Part shown: positions 53,001-58,887 of the stretch, piece after piece
How the letters are laid out: each line of letters opens with the position of its first letter
Numbering within the stretch: position 1 is the stretch's first letter
From: Micropterix aruncella
Taxonomy: Eukaryota > Arthropoda > Insecta > Lepidoptera > Micropterigidae
Assembly (NCBI GenBank): GCA_944548615.1
Contig: OX155960.1
Coordinates: 34,006,475-34,070,474 of the forward strand
Direction: 5' to 3'
DNA length: 64,000 nt
Translations under genes and position numbers: made by a program
Notes under the pieces: generated by a model
Seen by the model: only the letters and a program-made list of their open reading frames with translations
What the model was told of the DNA's origin: nothing
The model's database searches: none

Positions 53001-56000
53001 TGATAATGATCGCGGCTTCCTTTAATCATGTTTTCAAAAAATGGAACGAATTTGAAATTCGTCATCTAAACTTTAAAAAAACGTCAACCGCCGATTTATA
53101 ACCAAACTGCTTTTTCGTTGTTATTTTGCTTCAATTCAGCTCTAATCTAGTGATTTTAATTTTTCAGGAAGAAAAAATGTTTTTTTAGCAGAGGAAAATC
53201 AAAATAGTTGTTGATGGTTTTCAGTTCAGCTTTACGTTTAGAATATTCTCATGTAAAAGAAAATCTCTTATTACTACTTTATTTTCATGACTAGTTGGAT
53301 AAAAAATACTTATTGGTACAAGAGTCTACGAGCCTGTGTCAGTTTTTGCTTTTATATCAGGAATACGCTGTATATATTTTATTTTATAAGTATCTCTGAA
53401 AAACCGTTGGTCTTTAGATGTAACGAATTAAGACGTTTAAGAACTCGCTAAATTGCACGAACTTTCAGACGTCTCCATCAAAACGGAATCTTGCAAACGG
53501 CATAAAATACGACATTTCCGCCCTCTTATACCTCGTCGGTCCCCTCTTCTGCCGCTTTTCATTAGCAATTTGTCAAGAGGCTCGCCGCTGATTTACATTT
53601 CCGGCAAATAGTTGCCTTTTCCGACAATCCCCCGTCCTTTTTCGCGTCCACTTCTATCCGTTTTCCTGCGGATTTTCCATGCGCCGCACCCCCTCGCTCC
53701 TCTCCCCTCTCGCTCGCTCACGGTCCGACAGGATATTATTCGCTCCCTAACGAGTCGCCAGATTTCCCGACGGGATCGGGACAAACTGAAAATTACGCAA
53801 AGGTTTGTTATATGCGTGGTTTTACTGGGACAAGCAATAAATAAGGTAGATAGATATACAAATTGCAGTGAAGATAGTTGATTTTTTAGGTTATTTGGTC
53901 ATTTCTGAATAATATTGTATTTTATATAAATGTTAATTTCTGAATAATTTAAAAACATGTTTGTTATGTAAATCCACTAAACATACAACAATACTAAATT
54001 GCTTAGTTTTATATTCCTAATGTTTTTTTTTGTTTATAGTCTAAAAAAGTGTAAAAAATGTAATAGTTTTCACTTTTTAAATGTAAATCCTATGTTTTCT
54101 TCTTTGTTCACAAATTAACAAATTTATGGATGTAATAATATTATTATGCTTCGAATAAGTGTAGAGTAGTAAATTAATCTTTGAAAAGTAACGAAAAATA
54201 TATTGAATACATTTTTATATATTGAATTGAATATTTTATATATTGAATATAATATATTGAATTGAATACTTCATTTAAAAAATGCGCTTCGTACTTTGTA
54301 TTTCTCATTTTTTTAGAAGACAAGCTAGAACTTTTTACACAACAATATAAAATATGCAGTTAAAACCTGTGAAAGACATAAATAATGTTCAGTAAGAAAA
54401 AAACGGTAATTGTGTACAGTAAAAGTGAAGAAAACAAGTCATAGATAGGTAAATTGAAAATTGTTAGGACCAAATAAAAATTCAAAAAAACATATGCATA
54501 AAGTACCTACATACCTAATATCTTGGGTATTTATTTACCTAAAATTAATCTCCTACTAGTTCAGGTTTAAATATATGGGTTACATCCTGGTTTACCACAC
54601 GAGCGGCGTACTACATAAAGTCAAACGACCACATCATTTTAACCAAAGACTCATTACGAAATGTCGAACGAGCCAAAACTTGATGACCTTATTGTTAGCC
54701 ATGAGGGGGCTAACGGGCCCATGATGAGTTGGCCACGATGACCCATGTGTTCAGGGTCGGTCACACTCACGGGTCAACACCCATCCGACGGCCTCCCCGC
54801 ATGGGGTGCGAATCCTGGGTAGGACACTGGGTCAACCAGTCTCCCCTGGGAATCAAACCTCTGGCGCCCCTGGACGGTCTGCACACCGTGCGGCGCAAGC
54901 CAATCGATTGTGCTCTCCGACTAACAGTCGGGGGAGTCTGGGAACTGTATTGTTTCCTATAGAGCGAGGGTGGTTGCGTACCTTATGGCGACTGCTCTTG
55001 AATTGACCATTGGCAATCCGATCCCGGGTAAGAGGCGGGCAAAGGACGCCTTGGTCCGCGATAGATTCGGTGCACTCCGTTTCACCGCTTCATAAGGGAG
55101 AGGACCGCGCAAGCGACCTCGAACTCGGAACCAATCGAGAGACCGGAGAAATCTGGTCACAATTGGAAGTGAGGGCGCGAGTATCTCGAGCCCGCCGGGT
55201 TTATTCCTGGCTCACTCGCGGTAAGGCGTTGGACTCTCACGGGTTGTGACGTAGCTGGACGTAGGATTGTACTGTCCTAAGTCTTCTACGTTCACTGCAG
55301 GGCGACAGAACGACTAATCGTTAAAACGTCCTGTGGTGACGGGCTCGCCCGTTGTAGTCGACACCGCAAGATGTTAGCCATGAGGAGTCCTTATGACCAC
55401 TTTATTTTAACCAAATAACTCATTACGAAAAGTCAAACGAGCCCAAACTTGATGACCGAACTTGTTAGCCATGAGGAGTCCCTATGAACACCTCCTACCT
55501 ACATCATCATCATTATAGAAGTGGGTTGTAAGATTTGCTTTGCAAAGTTACAGGTTAAGGTCATAAAAACATGTTATAAAGTTTACGACTTTTTAAATCA
55601 AGAAGACTAATATAAAGAGAAAATAGAATTAATGTACTGGATTTGCATTTATAATCATTTTTTTTTCAGATTCTATAAGAAGAAAGATGGCACATGGGCT
55701 GCCCATAAAGTTATTGAAGTGCCAGCAAAAAAGGTTGAGGGATGGATAGCACCTGAAATCAACGGTTAACATTATTTTATCACTGTTTCATTATCATTGG
55801 GCTAGGACTAGTTTCCCCTAGGAGTCAATCTTCTGGCGCTCCTGGACGGTCTGCGCACCGTGCGGCGTAAGCCAATCGATTGTGCACTCTGACTAACAGT
55901 CGGGGGAGTCTGAATGCAGTACTGTTTCCTATAGAGCGAGGGTGGTTGCTGACCTTACGGCGACTGCTCTTGAAACGACCATCGGCTACCCAATCCCGGG

Positions 56001-57923
56001 TGGAACCGCGGGCAAAGGACGCCGTGGTCCGCGATAGATTCGATTTACGCCGTTTCACCGCTTCGTGAGGGAGAGGACCGCGCAAGCGACTCGAACTCGT
56101 AACCAGTCGAGAGACCGGAGTAATCTGGTCGGAATTCGAAGTAAGGGCGTGAGTGTAAGCCCGCTGGGTAATATACCTGGTAAACTCGCGGATAAGGCGT
56201 TAACCTCTTCCGAACGACCAATCGTTAAAACTTCCTGAGCTGACGGGTTCGCCCGTTGTAGTTGACAGCTCTATTTGTTTCATTATCATTGTGCTTTTAA
56301 ATACATATTTATTTATTTTTCAGGGTTGATGACCGATATCCTCATATCCCTCGATGACCGGTTTCTTTACTTCTCGAACTGGCTGCATGGCGATATTCGT
56401 CAGTATGATATTTCCAACCCGGAAGAACCCAAAATGACCGCGCAAGTATTTTTGGGCGGCAAAATTTTGAAAGATCAATTGAAGGTTGTGGAGGATTTAG
56501 AGTTGAAAGTAAGTTACCTATATATCTTACCTTAATACGTGGGCAATATTTCATTAAGATCGAATAAAGCTGTGGAATTTTTAAAGAGGGTTAAAGGGTA
56601 ATGGAGGTCACTGGGGGGCAAAATACTGTGACGGGGGTGAGTTTTAGTAAATCAAATGTAGGCTGTATTTTCCCCTTGTTTCAAAGGATACGCAAAGTAT
56701 GTGCATAATTTCATCCATATCGAAAAAAAACAACACATATCCAAGGGGTGACGGTGTATTTATTATACCTTATTAGGATTTTATTAAATTATTCTGATTG
56801 TTCTATCTGAATCAACATGTTTTTGGTTATAAGGAGTGTTTTTGTATAGAAGATTATTCTACATAAAAAAACTGACTTGCCTTTTTTTTGGCCTCTTTTG
56901 TTGATAAAAAAGGAATGTCTGAGAGTTGAAATAAAAAAAACGCCATCCAACAATATCTTTATAAACGTAAAAACAATACAGGTGAGTTTTTAATTAGTAA
57001 CAAGCTTGTAGTGGATGAATTAGTACGACAAAATAAGCAACTTTTGATAAAATGTTTTTTTTTTGTCAAATTTGTAAGCCTTACCTATTGAATAAAAGTT
57101 TTAGAAGCGTTGAGCGCGCTGCGCCATCTAGCTAGATCGAGCTACCACTAGATTGCGCATTGTGCTTAATAGCATTTTATACTATTTTTCAGACAATAAA
57201 AAATAATCAAATTCTCAAAAAATAAAATTTTGTTTTAAAAAAATGCTTTTTTCTCTTTTTTTTTAAATTTGCTTAGTTTGTCGTACTGATTCACTTACTA
57301 CAAGGATGTTTGTCACTAATTAAAAACATATTCTGTGTATTAAAAAAAAACAATTTTCTTGTTTGGTTTCATGGTTTCAAGGAGTTTACCAAGGCTTTTC
57401 ATGCGTTCGTGAATTACCAGTAAACTGTTATTGTATTTCTTTGAAGTTTTGTGATTGGTTTTTAATAAACAGATTGTTTTTATTCAAGACACAAAAACCA
57501 TGAATATAGCGCCATCTATCCGTTTCAGTCGCAACCCGATCCGGTATACATCAAGGGAAGACGCTTGCATGGTTCGCCGCAGATGTTTCAGCTGTCGCTA
57601 GATGGCAAGAGGCTCTATGTCTCATCATCCCTGTATTCGCCTTGGGATAAGCAGTTCTATCCCGAAGCAATCAAAGAAGTTAGTTATTACAAATATTTTT
57701 TTAAATAAATCAAGTATAATTCAAAAGATAATATTATATAACATCAATTTTTCAGGGTTCACGGATCGTCAAACTCGACGTAGACACAAAAAACGGAGGG
57801 ATGACTTTGGATAAAAACTTTCTAGTGGACTATCACAACGAACCTGATGGCCCAGTTCTTGCCCATGAAATTAGATACCCCGGTGGAGACTGCTCTTCGG
57901 ATATTTGGCTAGTAAAAGAATAA
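16914..57923 (+). CDS. SELENBP1-like: Selenium-binding protein 1 / methanethiol oxidase family, gene 1 (5' exons missing from window)
   Basis: The family is cytosolic, beta-propeller-like, and in vertebrates oxidises methanethiol to formaldehyde, hydrogen sulfide and hydrogen peroxide (EC 1.8.3.4). Eight exons are visible: 16914-17099, 22276-22435, 23915-24026, 29830-30027, 55670-55764, 56324-56508, 57529-57678 and 57756-57923. All junctions use GT/AG and the phases (0,1,2,2,1,0,0) join without a stop, giving 417 residues. Hallmarks in order: [85 protein letters not shown] and the C-terminal [12 protein letters not shown]. Vertebrate members have about 470 residues, so about 57 N-terminal residues are missing; these match the first two coding exons of gene 2. 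I did not find them in 1-16900, so they lie upstream, are lost, or were missed. The gene looks functional from what is visible. Its expansion is due to repeats in introns. Confidence 0.94.
17530..17890 (-). pseudogene. LINE fragment, C-terminal end of reverse transcriptase ORF
   Basis: The minus-strand frame at 17623-17889 reads CIMYARQNL, then DIHSHPTRG, then [15 protein letters not shown]. This layout matches the tail after the reverse transcriptase in CR1/RTE-like LINEs (typically 'HNTR...KFYN.LP'). It is 5'-truncated, lies in an intron of gene 1 and is antisense to it. Confidence 0.65.
17891..18377. other. Intron sequence, nothing recognised
   Basis: AT-rich. A short direct repeat of ggtaaa/gtagtaatttcataaa occurs near 18245-18295. 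No coding signal. Confidence 0.45.
18378..19390 (+). pseudogene. 5'-truncated LINE (CR1/L2/Daphne-like) with 3' tail
   Basis: 18386-18808 encodes the post-catalytic part of a reverse transcriptase: [37 protein letters not shown] and [13 protein letters not shown]. After a frameshift the frame continues at 18811-19075 ([15 protein letters not shown]) to a stop. The element ends in an attgaaattgaaa simple tail at about 19355-19390, typical of non-LTR retrotransposition. There is no complete catalytic domain. It lies in gene 1 intron, same strand. Confidence 0.8.
19391..21223. other. Intron sequence with a (GAT)n microsatellite
   Basis: 20001-20022 is a gat trinucleotide run. 20780-21010 has the look of a degenerate dispersed repeat, ending in simple sequence and an aaacataca motif. 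No exon or gene is recognised. Confidence 0.45.
21224..22062 (+). mobile_element. Penelope-like element fragment: GIY-YIG endonuclease flanked by inverted terminal sequences
   Basis: The core frame (about 21440-21840) encodes a Penelope-type GIY-YIG endonuclease: [16 protein letters not shown] carries the GxxYVGQT core. [42 protein letters not shown] and STWNPLL follow, as in the C-terminus of Penelope-like polyproteins. The reverse transcriptase is absent. About 205 bp at 21224-21435 is the inverted copy of 21851-22062 (shared blocks include cgcggtaaatt, ctagacaacggcggctg and gtcggtgctac-like sequence). This fits the direct or inverted terminal sequences of Penelope-like elements. The open frame continuing into the right terminal sequence is incidental. 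Confidence 0.85.
22276..22435 (+). CDS. SELENBP1-like: Gene 1, exon equivalent to coding exon 4
   Basis: Phase 0 to 1, acceptor acag, donor gttatt (weak beyond the GT). It encodes [26 protein letters not shown] and [16 protein letters not shown]. The split glycine codon is completed by the exon at 23915. Confidence 0.95.
22436..23914. other. Intron, nothing recognised
   Basis: AT-rich with a C tract at 22759-22775. Open frames are short and have no domain. 'gcgggca' occurs three times between 22580 and 22795, with no clear meaning. Confidence 0.45.
23915..24026 (+). CDS. SELENBP1-like: Gene 1, exon equivalent to coding exon 5
   Basis: Phase 1 to 2, acceptor atag, donor gtatga. It encodes [22 protein letters not shown] and [11 protein letters not shown]; the GYDFWYQP and SEWxAPxVL blocks are family signatures. 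Confidence 0.95.
24430..24640 (+). repeat. MITE family E, partial copy
   Basis: It contains gcgctgcaccatct, aaaatatcgcttataaacgatat and ttgctttcttgctcgtactgattcac, shared with 25130, 30655 and 56970. It lacks the left inverted arm. Confidence 0.6.
24641..25129. other. Intron with a (GTCT)n run
   Basis: 24816-24838 is a gtctgtctgtct run preceded by 'acggttccgacaaagagtgcaaacggacccctatt'-type sequence. That context is common in degenerate insect repeats. No gene. Confidence 0.45.
25130..25350 (+). repeat. MITE family E, partial diverged copy
   Basis: It shares the gcgctatct, taaaatatctc and atattttacctat core and the A-rich segment with the 24430 copy. The outer arms are eroded. Confidence 0.5.
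25853..25898. repeat. Perfect 21 bp inverted repeat with a 4-base loop
   Basis: 25853-25873 pairs perfectly with 25878-25898; the loop is aagt. The arms contain gcgcttacgagccatcc. Partial copies of the arm sequence (gcgagccatcc at 25844, agcgcgtgga at 25901) flank it. It lies in an intron of gene 1. Confidence 0.9.
25899..27084. other. Intron, nothing firmly recognised
   Basis: A short direct repeat, 'atctgcaccgtaccat', occurs at 27013 and 27052. Open frames near 26808-27032 show no domain. Confidence 0.45.
27085..27471 (+). mobile_element. MITE family B, full copy
   Basis: A 387 bp AT-rich non-coding element starting CACGACCGCCCAAC and ending GTAACGGCAATCGTG, giving imperfect inverted ends of about 11 bp. 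The same element occurs inverted at 48862-49260 and truncated at 29308-29550; shared landmarks are cgatttagacatg, tttagtgtcaaatgaaaggt and tccggaaatata. The target duplication is not clear. Confidence 0.65.
27822..29134 (+). mobile_element. R retroposon copy 5, interrupted by a MITE
   Basis: A diverged, nearly full-length R copy, sense plus: start gtcctaatgggccc, 3' end attgacagctcaag. Removing the 612 bp insertion at 28392-29003 and one taa joins cttctaacgggcgagtggcg, the uninterrupted order seen in copy 4. No outer target duplication was found. It lies in the intron between exons 5 and 6 of gene 1. Confidence 0.75.
28392..29003. mobile_element. PIF/Harbinger-like MITE inside R copy 5
   Basis: A 612 bp element with perfect 16 bp terminal inverted repeats, TGCCGGCTGTACACTC and its complement, continuing imperfectly into CTCACC. 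The flanking taa occurs at 28389-28391 and 29004-29006, a 3 bp TAA target duplication as used by PIF/Harbinger elements. The interior has GAGAG/CTCGCC-rich sequence near 28430-28450 and 28860-28950. No transposase. The uninterrupted site is known from other R copies, so the boundaries are firm. Confidence 0.8.
29308..29550 (-). repeat. MITE family B, truncated copy
   Basis: Reverse-complement match to 27110-27370 (tttccggaatg, gacctttcatttgatact, aaatcgattcaagcgtttag). It forms an inverted pair with the copy at 27085. Confidence 0.65.
29830..30027 (+). CDS. SELENBP1-like: Gene 1, exon equivalent to coding exon 6
   Basis: Phase 2 at both ends, acceptor ttcag, donor gtttat. It encodes [31 protein letters not shown] and [21 protein letters not shown]. 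It is followed by the 25.6 kb intron that holds the Gypsy element. Confidence 0.95.
30655..30905 (+). repeat. MITE family E, partial copy
   Basis: It carries gcgctgcgccatctagcggtagg and the terminal arm ttgcttagttcgtcgtag...cactacaaggatgtcac. The left arm is missing. Confidence 0.6.
30906..31690. other. Intron, nothing firmly recognised
   Basis: Two related segments near 30950-30990 and 31035-31075 (tgtagggttttataggtgcctatacttggcaatatccaa and its variant) form a short direct repeat. No gene. Confidence 0.45.
31695..33673 (-). repeat. 3' LTR of the Gypsy element
   Basis: 1979 bp, bounded TG...CA (plus strand TGTCATGAGACC...GACCATTACA). In sense, the LTR begins TGTAATGGT, which can pair with ACCATTAC a few bases on. 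A second inverted repeat, TCACTAGCGAT/ATCGCTAGTGA, sits at 33503-33513 and 33537-33547. Two kilobases is long for an insect Gypsy LTR. Small plus-strand open frames inside occur identically in both LTRs and are not considered genes. Confidence 0.95.
33674..37625 (-). other. Long non-coding region between pol and 3' LTR
   Basis: About 3.95 kb with no frame longer than about 90 codons on the sense strand and no envelope signature. A purine-rich sense tract (A run, then TAGGGAGAAAGAATAG) lies at about 37135-37158. The sequence immediately before the 3' LTR is not purine-rich. A 17-base block, near gccggataagatgtt, occurs at 37177 and again, slightly changed, at 33675 next to the LTR. This could be lost env, an untranslated structural region, or a nested insertion. 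Confidence 0.6.
37626..40747 (-). CDS. pol: Gypsy pol: protease, reverse transcriptase, RNase H, integrase
   Basis: This frame has no ATG of its own and is reached from gag by -1 frameshifting at 40748-40754. The frame is open from the slip site to the TAG at 37626. Counted from the codon at 40706, a retropepsin DTG is at 33-35 (LVDTGCA). RT runs about 205-375 with YADD at 337-340. RNase H has D490, E531, D558 and D601. The integrase zinc site is H678, H685, C715 and C718, and its catalytic core D748, D808 and E844 has the classic 35-residue D-E spacing. A GPY/F-like segment, without chromodomain, closes the protein. About 1,040 codons with no disabling change seen, so the copy may encode an active polyprotein. 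Sequence context and LTR identity support recency. Confidence 0.95.
40699..40754 (-). promoter_or_regulatory. Programmed -1 ribosomal frameshift site (gag to pol)
   Basis: The minus strand has the classic heptamer A AAA AAC at 40754-40748, in the gag frame (codons CCA AAA AAC). Eight bases later CCACGG begins and can pair with CCGTGG, 6 bp, with an inner CGG/CCG pair possible; the gag stop lies inside the loop. Slippage by -1 enters the pol frame, which is open from this point. Frame arithmetic between gag and pol requires exactly -1. Confidence 0.88.
40721..41989 (-). CDS. gag: Gypsy gag with zinc knuckles
   Basis: The first ATG in frame is at 41987-41989 (MAPRKTK...), giving about 422 codons to the TAG at 40721. 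The frame is open a little further upstream, to 42028 or beyond, but has no ATG there. The N-terminus is basic. The centre matches the retrotransposon gag domain ([41 protein letters not shown]). Near the C-terminus are a canonical CCHC knuckle, [14 protein letters not shown], and a second cysteine/histidine cluster, [17 protein letters not shown], that departs from CX2CX4HX4C. The end is proline-rich and overlaps the pol frame at the slip site. Confidence 0.92.
   Translation of the reverse strand: MAPRKTKTASRSRRQQSPENIREETNMKNKISEQRGKQDFENPTHGNISRLEESIHYEKTNNSRIYATSEINSEDEDLYTRKNSNKTPDAAAESGIFQTSNSGKHKITPSLYKWNLKFDGSTPVLDFIDAIEDKVQSRGVSEKELIQGFSDLLEGSSLFWFRSIRHHATSWKILNNALINKYEQLNYQTRLENKMRNTKQNIGETMNDFVTRIDSINSRLSPKLRDSTILEIIKLNVLPLYHTLLGTTRLEGIGNLLDVAKNFEQYALEPTTTESSTTQHRQNPSGKIHSKAQIAAMEESDEYISNEQMEIAEIPQGNYYRPRHVTPPQQHNRPTYARPSFATQRPQIHERHYQNPPQQQKFCRKCDTQGHTYKECQRYPIPICFKCKLQNVYTHSCTRCNNPPPPPHENQPKNAFGHGNRS
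42027..42033 (-). promoter_or_regulatory. Candidate splice donor in the Gypsy leader
   Basis: Sense strand G|GTAAGT just upstream of the gag ATG is a near-ideal 5' splice site. Gypsy relatives with env make spliced subgenomic RNA from donors in this region. Here no downstream env exists, and I have no acceptor to pair with it. Confidence 0.45.
42034..43305 (-). other. Gypsy leader between primer-binding site and gag
   Basis: 1.27 kb, AT-rich, no long frame. Unusually long for a leader; it could hold packaging or internal translation signals, but none is recognisable. Confidence 0.6.
43306..43323 (-). promoter_or_regulatory. Candidate primer-binding site
   Basis: Sense TGGCTTCCAACTTGGGGC starts three bases after the 5' LTR, the correct place and the correct TGG start for a tRNA 3' CCA end. 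The tRNA is not assigned. It contains a CCAA/TTGG palindrome. Confidence 0.7.
43327..45306 (-). repeat. 5' LTR of the Gypsy element
   Basis: 1980 bp, one A longer in an A run than the 3' LTR and one substitution different; otherwise identical by eye. It should contain the element's promoter on the minus strand. I do not assign TATA, initiator or polyadenylation sites because the region is AT-rich throughout. Confidence 0.95.
45311..46953. other. Intron with a possible LINE RT relic
   Basis: Mostly unassigned. On the minus strand, 46453-46485 can be read as [11 protein letters not shown], matching the reverse transcriptase motif GxPQGSVLGPxLF. The surrounding sequence does not extend the match convincingly. 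Confidence 0.35.
46954..47351 (+). repeat. Minisatellite, three units and a partial, about 115-138 bp
   Basis: Units begin near 46954, 47073, 47187 and 47325 with variants of gagccaatcctgggtgca. They share tcatgg/tcgcggtg, ataacgggctacc and ataatcgaatgcgtatacaaaa. It directly abuts MITE C at 47379. Confidence 0.8.
47379..47668. mobile_element. MITE family C, copy 1
   Basis: 290 bp with imperfect inverted repeats of about 44 bp (GGGCCCGATTGCGTTTCTTTGTGAAC and complement at the right end). Flanked by att at 47376-47378 and 47669-47671. The same element, also flanked by att, is at 60645-60952. Non-coding. Confidence 0.8.
47672..48861. other. Intron, nothing recognised
   Basis: No gene, exon or repeat boundary recognised. 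48815-48840 is an aaataaat simple run. Confidence 0.45.
48862..49260 (-). mobile_element. MITE family B, full inverted copy
   Basis: 399 bp, ends CACGACTGCC and GGCAGTCGTG, a clean 10 bp inverted repeat. The interior matches the 27085 copy in reverse complement. It includes an at dinucleotide run at 48960-48976. Confidence 0.7.
49261..50215. other. Intron with a GC-rich patch
   Basis: 49585-49760 is GC- and CpG-rich compared with its surroundings, followed by gagagagagggata. No gene is recognised; a cryptic promoter cannot be excluded or shown. Confidence 0.4.
50216..51145 (-). pseudogene. LINE tail fragment split by R copy 6
   Basis: 50216-50335 and 51011-51145, joined on the minus strand, correspond to the LINE tail at about 14105-14400, including the CRFC...HLMFEC zinc-knuckle region and the gaggaggtaaaac segment. 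The break is exactly at R copy 6. Same LINE family as 13510-14450, opposite orientation. Confidence 0.8.
50336..51000 (+). mobile_element. R retroposon copy 6
   Basis: Full-length, 665 bp, sense plus, start ctaacgggcccatgatgagg and 3' end GTTGACATCTCAATATGA. It is flanked by a perfect 10 bp duplication, cccttggcag, at 50326-50335 and 51001-51010. The target is a LINE fragment whose uninterrupted form is present at 14.2 kb, so both boundaries are certain. A 170-codon minus-strand frame across it is broken in the other copies and has no known domain. Confidence 0.85.
51146..51791. other. Intron, nothing recognised
   Basis: 51400-51720 is GC-richer with several short open frames, none with a recognisable domain. 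Confidence 0.4.
51792..52604 (+). repeat. Interspersed repeat with actagctgt...gcggcttcgcttcgcg start and tataatattagtatagat end
   Basis: Both termini match a repeat format common in lepidopteran genomes. A GC-rich stretch at 51905-52050 may be a further insertion. Class not assigned. Confidence 0.55.
52605..54625. other. AT-rich intron sequence
   Basis: A CT-rich block at 53510-53760 has no coding signal on either strand. 54200-54265 repeats 'atattgaat' several times. Otherwise nothing recognised. Confidence 0.45.
54626..55490 (+). repeat. Tandem repeat of about 91 bp, first unit split by R copy 7
   Basis: Unit 1 is 54626-54706. Unit 2 is 55386-55476, with a start of unit 3 after it. They share ttttaaccaaa, actcattacgaaa, gtc(g/a)aacgagccc, aacttgatgacc and tgttagccatgaggagtcc. 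Removing the R copy restores a continuous array. Confidence 0.75.
54707..55371 (+). mobile_element. R retroposon copy 7
   Basis: Full-length, 665 bp, sense plus, 3' end GTCGACACCGCAAGA. Flanked by tgttagccatgagg, 14 bp, at 54693-54706 and 55372-55385 (G-run ambiguity of one or two bases at the left edge). Almost the same sequence as the nested copies at 3921 and 9613. Confidence 0.85.
55670..55764 (+). CDS. SELENBP1-like: Gene 1, exon equivalent to coding exon 7
   Basis: Phase 2 to 1, acceptor tttcag, donor gttaac. It encodes [20 protein letters not shown] and [12 protein letters not shown] copy 8 sits 20 bp after its donor side. Confidence 0.94.
55800..56275 (+). mobile_element. R retroposon copy 8, 5'-truncated, filling an intron
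   Basis: 476 bp, sense plus, starting inside the element (ggctaggactagtttcccc) and ending GTTGACAGCTCTATT. It has a 16 bp perfect duplication, tgtttcattatcattg, at 55784-55799 and 56276-56291. It makes up nearly all of the 559 bp intron; without the element and one duplication copy the intron would be 67 bp. Confidence 0.88.
56324..56508 (+). CDS. SELENBP1-like: Gene 1, exon equivalent to coding exon 8
   Basis: Phase 1 to 0, acceptor tttcag, donor gtaagt (consensus). It encodes [40 protein letters not shown] and VFLGGKI, a highly conserved blade region of the family. Confidence 0.96.
56970..57350. mobile_element. MITE family E, full copy
   Basis: About 380 bp with long imperfect inverted ends of 60-80 bp: left tttttaattagtaacaag...cttgtagtgg, right ccactt-like actacaaggatg...cactaattaaaaa. 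Non-coding centre with gcgctgcgccatctagc. It is the only copy here with both arms, and so defines the family. Confidence 0.65.
57529..57678 (+). CDS. SELENBP1-like: Gene 1, penultimate coding exon
   Basis: Phase 0 at both ends, acceptor tttcag, donor gttagt. It encodes [36 protein letters not shown] and [13 protein letters not shown]. Confidence 0.96.
57756..57923 (+). CDS. SELENBP1-like: Gene 1, last coding exon
   Basis: Phase 0, acceptor ttcag. It encodes [28 protein letters not shown] and the invariant C-terminus [15 protein letters not shown] followed by LVKE and TAA at 57921-57923. Ends exactly where family members end. Confidence 0.96.
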   Translation, partial: GSRIVKLDVDTKNGGMTLDKNFLVDYHNEPDGPVLAHEIRYPGGDCSSDIWLVKE

Positions 57924-58028
57924 ATATAATCTTAAAGTAAACTTTTCTAATGAATCCATAAAATATACATAAAACATTAATGATTTAGAGTTACAGGGAT
58001 TAATATTGTAAAATTTTAAAATTGTGAA

Positions 58029-58034
58029 AATAAA
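58029..58034 (+). terminator. Candidate polyadenylation signal of gene 1
   Basis: AATAAA about 105 bases after the stop. Another AATAAA overlaps the stop codon (57919-57924) and is less plausible. A T-rich stretch follows at 58050-58070. Confidence 0.5.
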
Positions 58035-58156
58035 TATTTCGTATTATTGCGTTTTGACTTTTTTATTTCAATCTGGGTCCATGCATAATCGTATTTTTTT
58101 ATCGATGTATTATTTTTTTTATTTAAATACCTCCACTTTTCAGTAATGTAGACAAA

Positions 58157-58375
58157 TCCAAATTATTTAAAAATAAATATTAATTACGTTAACCTTGATA
58201 ATGAACTTGGTAACAGCCTTGTTCAACACTTGTTTGTGTGGCAGTTGTTTCAGGGTTATCGCAGAAAACCAAATTGTTTCAAAATAAATATTACTAAAAG
58301 TAACCTTGGTAATGAATTTGGTTATCAGTCCCGTTCAACATTGTATGCGTTGCAATTGTTTCAGGGTCATCGTTC
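58157..58375 (+). repeat. Tandem duplication of about 110 bp
   Basis: Units 58157-58263 and 58267-58375 share ccaaatt(a/g)tttaaaaataaatatta, gtaaccttg(a/g)taatga, ttcaaca and gttgtttcagggt(t/c)atcg. It lies just downstream of gene 1. Confidence 0.75.
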
Positions 58376-58666
58376 TTTAAAATAATATCCTTGTCTTTAT
58401 TTTATTTTGCATTTATTTGCGAGTAGATTGGCAAAATCTTTATTTATCTTTTATTAACGGCCGGTAGAGGGGTAGTTCCTCATATAAAACGCTAATGCAA
58501 ATTACGAGTATAAAGTCGCAGTATCATGAAATCATAGCGTTAGATCACGCTATCGTATTGGGTTTGGCGTTTTGTATGATCAGCTACCACTAATAATCCT
58601 AATACAAAGTTTTTTTTAATAATATATGAGTAGGTATTATTTTTTTTAATATGGGAGTATATGGGA

Positions 58667-58886
58667 GTACTAAACACTGTGTCAAAAATTATGGAGAAGA
58701 TTGTAAAAAAGCGATTTATGGAATATTTGGACTTAAAGGATATGGATTTCTTGAGGGCAAGGGCACATCTGATGCAATAGCTGAGTTTACCAAGGTCATC
58801 TCTGGCAGTGTCGATAAAGGCGAATAATGCTTAGCAGTATTTCTCGATTTAGCTAAAGCTCACGATACGGTGCCACACTGTCTCGG
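58667..58886 (+). pseudogene. LINE reverse transcriptase fragment
   Basis: It encodes VLNTVSKIMEKIVKKRFMEYL, then after a small deletion and frame change FLEGKGTSDAIAEFTKVI, then a stop, then AVFLDLAKAHDTVPH. This is the RT segment with the FLDLAKAFDTV motif (first catalytic Asp) of CR1/Jockey-like LINEs, with F to H in this copy. Truncated both sides. Confidence 0.8.
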
Positions 58887-58887
58887 G

